This document shows, one piece after another, positions 32,440 to 44,700 of a stretch of DNA of 64,000 bases. Below the pieces are notes generated by a model, which worked only from the letters and a program-made list of their open reading frames with translations, was not told where the DNA came from and did no database searches. Position 1 is the first letter of the stretch. Each line of letters opens with the position of its first letter. The translations under genes were made by a program, and so were the position numbers. Source of the stretch: Anolis sagrei (Eukaryota > Chordata > Lepidosauria > Squamata > Anolidae); contig NC_090034.1 in assembly GCF_037176765.1 (NCBI RefSeq), positions 25,427,375-25,491,374 on the forward strand, given 5' to 3'.

Positions 32440-33516
32440 ATGACACACCCATGGCTTCAGTGGCCCTTTGAAGGCAACCCTGAGGCTGATGTGGCTCTCA
32501 ATGAAGTTGAGTTTAACAGCCCTCACCTCATACATGCATTTGTGGTGGGGAATATTTGGCCTTTAAGAGGTTCTTGAGTACAAGTCCCACAGTCCAGAAC
32601 CATCTGACCAGATGACTGGCTCTTGCTGTACACAGATGTCCTGTACCATTTCATGTTTGCAGAGGGGAAGCAAGCCAATGATGCAGCTCATACACTCCAA
32701 ACCTCTGAAAACCCCTGGAATTCTAGAGACAGACTGTAGCCTAGAATCCCCCACTTTGGAAAAGAGACAGCTTGGCTTTAATGGGTTTCCATAAAAGTAG
32801 ACCCATTGTAGCTTTTAACGGTAGTGTCCCAGGGATTCTTTGGCAGCATGAGGTTGGATTCATGCGACACAATGTCAATTCATGAGAGGAAGAGGAAAGA
32901 GATGGTTGCTTCCATTACATTCCACCCACACGTTCAATTCCAGACAGAAAAACACACAGCACATTTTTAAAAGTGTGTACACAGGCAAGAGACTGGATTT
33001 AGACATGACTGATTGTGCCCTACACTCTAATCCTAAAACAGCATTTTGACATTCTATCCTATTTACTGCACATTCGTCAACAAAAAGACATGGGAACGGA
33101 CACCTTCCAATACACTGATTCACAGGGATGTAGAGTTAAGGTTTAGTAAAGGCAACTGAAAAGCAACTCAGCATTTTCAGTTTGGGGTCTGCACTAGACA
33201 ATGACACAGCAGGCCAAAAAGGAATCCTTATAATGTATCTGTGAAACACCTTTGGAACAGTCTCCACTGTCCTACACAGCAATGTCAAGACCATAAATGT
33301 GAATGTAGTGGCTGGTACAAATGGTGGGTCCATGGTCCTGAAACAAGTAAACAATGGGACTTATGAGTGAATGTTGACGGAGGCACGGAGGTTAACGCAA
33401 CTATTCTGTTACCAGTTGCTGTTGATTCCATGGTGTCCGTGTGCAAATATGTGGGTGATTTGTCTTGTGTATCTATTGCTGCTCAATAGCTGTTGGCAGC
33501 ATTGTCACCGTCCTCC
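32440..33516 (-). other. SYT17: Probable SYT17 3' UTR region, end not resolved
   Basis: This is mostly non-repetitive sequence directly after the SYT17 stop and before a dispersed repeat at 31700-32430. No canonical AATAAA is obvious on the gene strand inside it. The nearest ATTAAA-type signals (about 32411-32430) lie at the repeat border and a good AATAAA lies at 30569. The true end needs transcript data. Confidence 0.35.
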
Positions 33517-33713
33517 TCATGTCACCTCCAGGGATGCTGGTGAGACGCGGTCGCATTCGGCCCGCGACCGGAGACTGTGCCATTGCTCCACGGCGGTGCG
33601 ATGGGAGCCGAGCATCCTTCGCCAGTGTTTGGATTCAGGTGAGCCAGTTGAGTATTGGCCAATCACGATCCGCCCAATGAAGTCATTGCTGCTTTTCACG
33701 TTGTGGCCGTAGA
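33517..33713 (-). CDS. SYT17: SYT17 last coding exon: end of C2B and stop
   Basis: The acceptor is TTCTCTTCAG. The exon codes for the end of C2B: VYGHNVKSSNDFIGRIVIGQ, then HWRRMLGSHRTAVEQWHSL and a tail ending ASLEVT before the stop. The WHxL motif typical of synaptotagmin C2B ends is present. Gly and Asn stand where synaptotagmin-1 has two Ca2+-binding Asp residues. Confidence 0.95.
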
Positions 33714-36700
33714 CTGAAGAGAACAAATACCAATGAAAAATAAAGCTGAAACCAGGTGAAACGTGCAGTACAAAAACTGTTTGTGGCCATTGATTAGCCC
33801 TCAAACTGCAAGAAAACTTCCCTGTTGTTTTGAAGAAAAATACAAAGGCACATATAAATAAACAGAAGTGACGGAGATGTAGAAATCCTGCTAGAAAAAA
33901 GGATTTTGCAATTCCAAAATGTCATTGTTTTGGAATTGACATTTTGGAATTGTGAAATAACATGAGTAGGTTGGTCCTGGTGAAGGGGGCACAAACTAAG
34001 GGGAAGGGGAAGAGGGGAAAATTGTATAATACTAATTATAAAAAAGAAAACCTGTATAAGTAGATAAAAGGTGTGTGGTAGGGGTATGCATAGTTTAAGT
34101 TGTAATGGAAAGTTTAAAAAAATGATAAGAAATATATTTAAAGATCTTTTTGATTTTTTTAGTTACATTGTACATAATATGACATACTCTTCTGTCTAAG
34201 ATGTTGTTAAAAGAAGGAAGAATGTATACTTATACATTTTGTTTGATAAATTTATAAATAACATTTTTAAAAAAGCAAAAAAGGATTCTGTATTAAAGGT
34301 GCCTACTAAAACAAATTGATATTAAGTACTGGATACATTTGTACTGAAACAGCAAGAATATCAGGCCCATTCGACACTGCCCCTATATTCCACAATCTGA
34401 TCCCAGATTATCTTCTTATCACAGATTATCTGGCAGTGGATATTCATATTATCCAGTTTAAAGCAGATAATCTGGGATCAGATCCTGGGATATAGGGTGG
34501 TTTGGAAGGGGTCTCTGCGCTCTTCTACAAAGCTGAATAAAATCCACGTTATACACTTTGAACTGGATTTTATGGCAGTGTAGACTAAAATAATCCAGTT
34601 CAAATCAGATAATGTGGATGTTCTGCTTTGATAACATGTATTATCTGGCAGTGTAGAAAAAGCCTCTGTTAGATCAATTGGTGGGCAATTTTTAGGGCTT
34701 TTTTAGGGCTTCTTTAATGGGTTTGAAGTTAAAATCATTATGTCATCTGCAAACAATTTTGTTTTATAAGTTTCTTTTTTATTGTTTGATCTTACATATT
34801 ATTACTTGCTCTAATCTTTCTTTTCAAAACTTCCACTGCTAGAATAAAGAGCAGAGATGAAAGAGGGCATCCTTATCTTACTCCTTTTTTAATTTCATTT
34901 TTTTGTGTGGATAAAATCTTCATTCATTGTTATTTTTACTGTACACTTCAGGTATTTATTTATTTATGTATTTATTTATTTATTTACTATATTTCTATCC
35001 TGCTCTTTCTCACCCCGAAGGGGACTCAGAGTAGCTTACAGTTTGGCAATATTCAATACCACATACAGTGTTCCGAACTACTTCATGGTTCGCTTTTAGC
35101 AGACTTGCTGTTTTGAGGGTTTTGGAAAATATTAATTAAAAATATTAAATATTAAATATTTACATCCAGTGGAGGCCAGGGACCCTGGAAGTGTGGCAGC
35201 CAGAGGCACAGTGGGGAAGGCCTGCCTCCCTGGCCTCCACAGACCCCAGAAGTTCAGTGGCCTGAGTTGTGGCAGAGAAGGCCTGCCTCCCTGACCTGCT
35301 GCTGCTTGCATGGTTCCAGAGGCTCTGCGGAGGCCAGGGAGGCAGGCAGGTGCCCTTGGGATGGGCTGGGAGGTGGGTAAGGAAGCATGGGTAAGAAAAT
35401 AATATATAAAATATATAAAATAATGTATACATATTAAAATTAATATGGTGTCCCTACTTTGCCGATTTTCATTTATTGCAGGTGGTCCTGGAATGGAACC
35501 CCCGCAATAAGTGAGGGAACACTATATTCAAACAAATATACAATACAATGCATCATAAAACAATAAAACAGATAAAAACATATAAATACCACAAAACTAT
35601 TAAAACATGATACCTAGGTCCTGGTACCTAGTCCACAGGTATTGCAGACTACAATTCCCAAAAGTCCCACCCAGGATTTCAGTCCAAAATGTTTGGAAAA
35701 TATCAGGTTGCCTTCCTCCTGAGCTGGACTTTTGAGAGAGAAAATATTCCCTGATGCTACTGAACACCAGATGTCTTAAGGGTTTAACTATGGTCCCTTC
35801 CACACAGCCTTATAAAGTCTGGATTATATGGCATTGAACTGGATTACATGGACTCATATAATCTAGTTCAAAGCAGATATTGTGGATTATATGCCTTGAT
35901 ATTCTCGGTTATGTCGCTGTGTGGAAGAGCTGTATGATGGACCCTTGTGCTTCAACATTTTCTAGTACACTCCTGCCTTGAATGATGTGCTGCCAGCAAC
36001 AGGTCGATGTGCTGCATCAAAGATCCAAAGCAGCATCAAAGTTCTGTTTTGCTTTTAAAGAGCAAACGCTATTCTTCTAACCTTTCATTTTTCCAAATGC
36101 TGGCAACCTATGAGTCATCCAAGTGATAATTATCAGCGCGCTTGATCTACAGAGAAGCCATCAGGTGCAGACCAGGCAGAACTACAAAGCATTCATTTTC
36201 AGTCATTAGCGTGTTTGCGAAAACCCTTTTTGAGAAAGAGCCACGCAGGGCCATTAATGCACCCTCCAGGGCCCACCACAACACTCCAAGTGTTCCTCTG
36301 ATATCTGCAGGACATTCTCCCTGGAGAAAGAGGTTTAGAGAGGCACAACGTGGTGTAGCACGCAATCCAAGGATGTGGGACAAATTCCTTCAGAACAATG
36401 AAAAGAACATCAGAGGGCTGCACATATGCACCCAGACATGACATTATCAGGCGAATATTATTTTTCACACTCCCCTACTGATGTCTTGGGACCTGCCCTG
36501 AAATCTGTGCTTTAACAAATACAGCAGCAGCATGTTTATATAGCCAAAAATGGCAGCACTCAGCTATGCATTAGGAGGAAACTCCTGAGGACATTATTGA
36601 ACATGATGAAAAGGCGCCTAAGAGAGCTTTTGGTTTGTTTCTTTCACCTCTGTCTCCTCTCACTGAAGCTGTAAAAGGGTGAAAGCTTTCGTCTTCCGTT

Positions 36701-38585
36701 TTGTTTAATCACATCTTGCATTGCCATCTGAACCTGATACTCTGTGGCTAACACTCAAAATGGATTTGTTGAAGCAAGCCAGCTTGAAAACACTATTTAA
36801 CAACTTGGCTTCTTTAAAAAAAAATAAGTGTAAGGATTGGGTTGCTGTAAGTTTTTCTGACTGTATGGCCATATTCCAGTAGCATCCATTCCTGAGGTTT
36901 CACCTGCATCTGTGGCTAATGGCATCTCAGAGGTTTGTTCAGAGGTCTGTAATGCTCTGATGTACAGTAATGCTCTGATGTACAGTTTGAATTGAATTGT
37001 ATGAAAAATGTATGGTTGAGGTCTATATAGTCTAGAGATGCCCTCCTAAGATTGAAGCCTGGAAAACTACAAGAGGTGAAGAATTCATGAACTGTAATTA
37101 AAAGTTACTACCCGGTGGTGCAGTGGATTAAACCATTGAGCTGCTGAACTTGCTGACCAAAAGGGCGGCAGTTCAAATCTGGGAATTGGGGTGAGATCCC
37201 GCTGTTAGCCCCAGCTTCTGCCAACCTAGCGGTTCAAAAACATGCAAATGTGAGCAGATCAACAGGTACTGCTTTGGTAGGAAGGTAATGGCACTCCATG
37301 CAGTCATGCCAGCCACATTGCACCACCACCCAGAGTTGGACACTAGACTTAATGTCAAGGGAAAACCTTTACCTTTACCTTTTAAACTGCTGACATTGAT
37401 GGCCAGTGACAAATGATTAATGTCTTTACATTATCAGAGACAATGGCTCTTTAAGCTAAGGAAATGTTTACAAGGTTCCTTATGTTAAGAAAGAAGTCAA
37501 CACAAGGTTCCTTACGTTTACCAATACCCATTAAGAAAAGTCAACATCTGCCAAGAACTGTTCTGTAAAAGTTCTGATACTCTTTCTCATACTGGAAAAT
37601 TGCAATAAACAGAACCTATGCTTTAAAGTTGGATCCACACTGCCATATAATCCAGATTATCAAAGCAGATAATACAGATTGTATGATTTGAACCGGATTG
37701 TATAAACCTACACTATAATATAATCCAATTCAAATCAGATCATTGGGAGTATCTGTTTTGATCATCTGGATTATATGGCAGTGTAAATTCAGCCTGAAGT
37801 AGTAGAGAAAGACCTTGGAAGCACAGGGCACACCATGACGTGTCCACATAATGCTAAACTATGGCCCCATCTATGCTGCAATATAGAACTCAGATTATCT
37901 TCTTTGAACTGGATTATATGGCAGTGTAGACTCATATAATCCAGTTCAAAGCATATAACCTGAAACAAAAAGTCTTTGAATAACAGAAATATAAATGTCA
38001 ATTATGACCACAAGTGCCAGCCTCGCCTTCAAAATCCACCACCCAAAATAACGTGTTCTTTCCTTCATTCCAACACCATGCAAACTATCTGTATGCCAGC
38101 TTCCTAACATATGTTACCAAAGATTCTCTTTCCATGGAGAGTGTTTTCCCTTTTACATTATGTAAAACATTTCAAATAATTAACCGTTTAGCCTGTGTGA
38201 TTCACTGGTACACTGCTTGCAATGTGCAACTTGCTCCCTACTTGAGATGTCAAGAACAGAAACAATTCACACTGATTCTTGTGGCTTCTCTTGATCTCTA
38301 GACAATAAATTACTATTGACACTGCCTAGAATCACAATGGCTTTCTTAGTAACCACACCACACTGTTGACCCATGTTCAGTTTATGATCGCTTTCTCATG
38401 CACTCTGGTTCAAAGCATGTGCCACTCATTCTCAATCTCTGAATTTCATTTTTTTAAAGTGTAGTACTGTACATTTCTCCTGGGTGCATTTATACTGTAG
38501 AATTAATGCAGTTTGGTGCCACTTTTCCTGCCATCACTCAATGCTATGAAAACATGGGAGTTATAGTCTGGTGAGGCACCAGCAC

Positions 38586-38634
<49 letters not shown>

Positions 38635-41600
38635 TTATATATAACTCAATAAGCATGCCTTCTCTTCCCTCATTAATAAAAATGTTGAATGGCAAGAACC
38701 TAGTGAGACTTCTCTCCAGGGTGAAGAGGAGCCTTGTAAGCAGCCTTTGGGTTTGGCTGATCAACCAGTTACAAATCCATCAAAGGCTGGATCTATTCTG
38801 CCATATAATCCAAGCAATCTTGCCAGCCACACAATCAGGAGATGAGAATGCAGGCTCCTTGGCTTGAAAAATGGAAGAAAGCACCTTCCCAGAGCCAAAG
38901 ATTAGCACTGCCTCCAGAAGCCAGAAATGAATGGAGAAGCCTCTGCCTTTGTTTGCATTTGTGTGTCTCATTGTATATGATTGTAAATGCATCGAATGTT
39001 TAGCTATGTATGTAAATGATGTAATCTGCTCTGAGTTCCCTAACGGAGTAGGGTGGAGCATAAATAAAGTGTATTACAGTGTTCCCTCACTTATTGCAAG
39101 TGTAACATTCCAGGACCACCCGCAATAAGTGAAAATCCGCGAAGTAGGGATGCTATATATATACCTCACATTCTGAGGGTGAGGCAGAAGCAAGGAGAGA
39201 TTTAAAGGCACCTTGCACCTCTTTTTTTCTTTTTTCTTTTTTTGCTAGCTATAAGGAAGGGACTATAATGCAGTAATTTATATACTGCTCTATATCTCCT
39301 CTCTCTCTCTTTTTAAATGATTGGCTGCCTCTCTCCTGTGGGGGAGGATGAAACCCCCTTCTACACTCCATTGTTGCCAGGAGGCAAAAACCCGCAAAAC
39401 AGCGAGTCTGCGAAAAACAAACCGTGAAGTCGCGAGGGAACACTGTATAACTATTGTTGTTGTTAGGTTCTTGTGGTTTTTTTCGGGCTATATGGCCATG
39501 TTCTAGAGGCATTTCTTCTGACGTTTCGCCTGCATCTATGGCAAGCATCCTCAGAGGTGAGGTCTGTTGGAACTGGGAAGGGGTTTATATATCTGTGGAA
39601 TGACCAGGGTGAGATAAAGGACTTTTGTCAGCTGGGCTAGGTGTGAATATTTCAACTGACCACCTTGATTAGCATACAGTGGTCTGACTGTGCCTGGAGC
39701 AAACTCTTCTTGAAAGGTAATTAGATGTCCCTGCCTGTTTCCTCTCTGCTGTTTTTGCTGTTGTTTTTTTGCTGTTGTTGTATTGTTGTTGTTATTATTA
39801 TTAAAGCCAAGCATCAGATCTGAGATTACCTTATCCCAGATTATCTGGCAGTGTAGAATCATATAATCCACTTCAAATAATCTGGAATCAGATCTTGGGA
39901 TATAGGGCACACTTTTTAGACATGCATCATTTTGCAACACAGTAATTCAGTTTGTCTAGCAAAACCCGAGCTTAACCCAGCCTTATAAGAGATATGGAGA
40001 CACATACATAAATTGTAATGACAAAATGCATAGGGAAACAACATATCTCATTAAAATCATCATCATCGTTATCTTTATTTATAGTCTTCCCTATCTTCCT
40101 TTTCATTTGTATTTTTAAATATATATGTTTGATTGCTTACTTCCTATAGACTCAGAGGTTTCTCATAACCTTCATGCGACACACTACAGCAGACATACGA
40201 ATGTGTCGCGACACAGTCCGTCATTGAGATTATTTTGCACACATGAGAGCTGATGCACTGGAGCTTATTTCTGATTAGACATACACAGAACTAAACTGTG
40301 CTTTGTCTGAAATGTCCAAGATTTATATCTGCTCCTCCCGCACTCATGCTTTGGTTCTACCCCCGGCCTAAACACACTTGCAAGATCTTTCCAAAAATGG
40401 CATTTGGACAGGGTTCCTCCTCCTCTGCTCTAATCAAGATTGGGGTTTTGTGAACAATGAGGCCATCGAGTGGACTGCAAGTTATGGTCCCATAATTTCA
40501 CACCTGACACAGTATAATATTCAAGATGGTGCAGAATGTTCTCATTAATTGCTTCCTTTCAAGAGAGGAGCATGTCTGCATCTGACGGGTGAGATCTGAA
40601 TTGCTGATGAGCAACCAACAAATTGGTGATGAAATGTTTGGAAACAACTGAATGGATTCAATTGCACCTTCTCCTCACAAGCAGAATGCCTGTTTCTCTC
40701 ATGTACAAAATGAAAACCACAGCATCATTTTTCAGCCTTCCATTGAAACAGAGACACTGAAGTGTTAAAAGAAAACAACGGGGAGAAAGGAAAAATATAA
40801 AGAAAGGGGAAGGGAAAATTCTACTATAGTCAATAGAGGCTCGGTCTGAACATCACACTGCAAATGTGATGCAGACTGAACTGCATGACGCAGTCATACA
40901 ATCCATTTCCAAGCACTTAAAACTGCATTATATGAGTCCACACTGACCATATAATGCAGTTCCAAACTGCCTTATATGGCAGTGTGGATGGGGCTTTATT
41001 GTGTTGCAATTTCTCCGTTCCACCTCCAACCCAGATTAGTGCTGAATCCTTGCAAAACCTTGAAATGAAAAGTATACACCTTCTGCCTTGTTTGTAGACA
41101 CATTCAGGCTTCGAGACGCTTGCTACTGAGGCCAGTAGCAAGCGTCTCAAAGCATGAATGTGCCTGCAAACAAGGCAGAAGGTGTATACGATTTGGATTA
41201 TCAAAAAGACAAAGGTCGTGTCAAATCAATGGTACTTTTTCACAGAGGACTTCATAGCTGCATGCAACATGAAGGAGGCTGGTTCTCCACCCGCACATTA
41301 AACCACAGGAGTGTTTTATACCCACGGCTTGATGCAATGTCTGACTTGAGCTGACTAAGAATGGAGAGAGAAAATTGAATCTTAAAAGTTGTGTGTCCAG
41401 TTAGATTATCCTGCACTTGGAAATGAAACCTGGAAGTGAGTTCCAACAGGACTATTGCACCATGAAGGTTGAGCAGACCAAGAGTCACAGAACGTATTGG
41501 AGATCGGGAGCAGAAACTGTCAGGAGTGCAAAGGCCTCCTCGGACCCCCATCTACATTGTCCAGTTTCTGATCCCAGATTATCTGTTTTGAACTGGATTA

Positions 41601-41718
41601 TATGGCAGTGTAGATCCATGTAATCCCATTCAAAGCAAATAATCTGAGATTAGATCCTAGGATGTAGGGTAGTGTAGATATTAAACAACATGGGAGATAG
41701 TATTGAGCCCTGCAGTTG

Positions 41719-41754
<36 letters not shown>

Positions 41755-44700
41755 TATATATACTTTTCTGCCTCACCACAGGATGCCTTCACATATACCA
41801 TGGCACAGAAGAAGGGGGAAAGTTCTTTTTAATGGACTATGTAGACAGGGATTTATTGGATAAGCATGATCCGGCAAAAGAGACTGGAGAACTTACCTGT
41901 GAAGACCAAGCTGGCATTTTCAAGTTCTTCTTGTGGGACTTTGAAGCTGAAGGATTCATTGTAGAATGGATCAATGGTGGCCTTCATGCAAGACGTCTTC
42001 TTGGTCTTGGCCAATTTTAATCCATGAACAAGCTGGATTTTCACAAAGGGATCTGGAGAGGAAATTAGCACAAAGACAGCTACTAAAGAAGCTCTATTCC
42101 AAACCAATCTAAGCCCCATCTAGAATTTATTTATTTATTTATTTCAGACATTTATATCCTGTCCTATCTCGACCTCCTCAGAGGGACTCCGGGCAGCTGA
42201 CAACAAAAGCATAAATATACATCTATGGTAAAAACAGTATAAAACATTATAAAAACATCATAAAAACAGTAAAACATTAGAAAAATCGCCAGAATTAAAT
42301 TGTCATCCTACACACAGTCCATTCGAGTCCATCAGAGTCCATTAAACCATAGCTCTACCATCACATCGATCTAGTCCGCAAAGGCCTGATCCCACAGCCA
42401 GGATTTCACCTTTTTCTGGAAGGTCAGGAGGGAAGGAGTGGATCTGATTTCACTTGGGAGGGAATTCCATAGCCGAGGGGCCACCCCATAGAAGGCCCTG
42501 TCTCTTGTCCCCACCAGCCCCGATATAAAATGCAATATAATGCAATATAAAACTTAGATGTTCTGCTGTGAACTGGATATATGGCAATGTACTGGATTAT
42601 ATGAGTCTACACTGCCAGATAATCCAGTTTAAAGCAGATACTCTGAGTTTTATATAGCAATGTAGAAGGTGCCTCCTTTGCAGATTTGCTTCCCTTTCTC
42701 TGGAGATTCTGCTTTGTTTTGACTCTGTGTAGATGGCTTCCTACTTTCTATGCCTTTGCTTTGCTCCTTTGCCTAAATGTAACCTAACTTGGAGCTGCAT
42801 CCTGGAGTGAAAGACACCTTTGTGTGGGACAAAACATGGCCTTAATGTTATCTATGGGGAGTTCAACAGAAGAGTCCCCATGTGCTCAAAGTGATGAGTT
42901 TGTGCCTCATGTGCAATGAGACCATTTCTTTGTCGGCAGAAGGGAGGGGCTTTTGAAGGAAAATTCCAATGTGTTCTTAAAAAGAGTCTTGTCTTTTTCC
43001 AAGATTGCCAGAGATCCAGGATCCCATTCCCTACCATAATGCCTCACACCATGTGTGGCGGCAAGGGGTGCTCCCTCCCTAAAACGTGCTTGGAAGTCAT
43101 ATGGATTGAGCATAATCCACAGTAGGGCTTGGAAGCAAATCTTCTTCCAACTTCATCCAGTCCTCTGCCCTGATCCTGGGAGAACATTGCAGCCTGCCTG
43201 GGGCTGGTTCTACACTGTCATATAATCCAGATTATCAAATCAGATACTCATCCAGACTGTCTGCTCTGAACTGGATTATAGGAGTCTACACTACCATATA
43301 ATCCGGTTCATACCAGATTATCTGGATTTTATAGGGCACTCTAAGGCCCCTTCTACAGTGCCCTATAAAATACAGATGATGTGATTTGAACTGGATTATA
43401 GGGCAGTGTAGACTCATATAACCCAGTTCAAATCAGAAAATCTGGATTATAGAGAGATGCAGATCCAGCCTGAGGCATGGCTGTGGGAAACCTTGCGTAA
43501 ATGCTGAAGAATATTAAGAAAAATTTCCACACAGAGCCCTTCTTTTTGTATCACAGAAAGCGAGAAAAATGTTCTCAGGTAAAACATATTCTCAGAAATG
43601 TCAGCTCAGCTCTGTTTGGTGTTTGGAAGCTGCCACGTTCCATGCATTCATGGAAGCATTTGATGACTCACTCCTGATTCTCATCAGCAGAGATCAAAAC
43701 GTACACAGCGGACTTTCAACTAGGTAAAAATTCAAGGCCAGCCTAAATGACAGAAAGACACATACACTGATCCCTTGGACAGCAAGCAAATGCTACTCAA
43801 CAGAAGCAACAGCTGAAGGGGGAGAGCAGGAAATATTATTGCAATGGAGGGACGCAGCATCAGCACTACTGAAGAAATACAGTTTGATAACACGTTAACT
43901 GCCATGGCTCAATGCTATAGAATCACAGGGAATATAGTTGGCTGAGGCACCAACATGGACATGGAACCCTACACCTGTCTGGTGTGGCCCTTAGTGATTC
44001 CTACATCAGTCTGATGAGGTCCTTAGTGAGCCCTACACCTTTCTGATGAGATGCTTAGTGATCCCTACAGCTGTCTGATGAGGTCCTTAGTGAGCCCTAC
44101 ATCCATCTGATGAGGTCTTTAGTGATCTCTACACTTTTCTGATGAGGTTCTTAATGAGCCCTACACCCATCTGATGAGGTCCTTAGTGAGCCCTACGCCT
44201 ATCTGATGGGCTTTTTAGTGATCCCTACACCTGTTTAATGAGGTCCTTAGTGATTCCTACACCCATCTGATTAGGTCCTTAGTGAGCCCTACACCTGTCT
44301 TTGGAGTTACCCAACTCCAAACAGCCAGAAGAAGGGAGGAAGCGAGGGAAATACAACCATCAATGCAGTCAGGATGTGGGTTGGCTGGCCATCCCTCATG
44401 ACTGGGAAAGATGAGAGGGGACAGGGCAAGACAGTTCCACACACTTCCCCCTCTTTCCTTCATTTCCCCCTGGTTCCATCTGATGAAGACTTATATCTCA
44501 GACTGTGCCCATGGTCAATTAAAATCCACACCCTTCTCTAACAACATAGGGTCCCAAAAGGTACCGCTTTAACTTTGCACACTTCTTCCCATGTGCTGCA
44601 CACTTGTAACTCTGCTCAGTTATACACAGTGCGACATAGACAATGCGTGCCCATCATTCAGAACAAAGCACAAGTGGGTACCTGAACCTTGGCTCATATC

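Noticed and set aside
43968-44305. Possible CRISPR-like array
   Set aside because: The units are contiguous with no unique spacers, in a vertebrate intron; it is a minisatellite.
43968-44305. Hammerhead motif from CTGATGAG in each minisatellite unit
   Set aside because: No GAAA partner or stem II follows in the unit.
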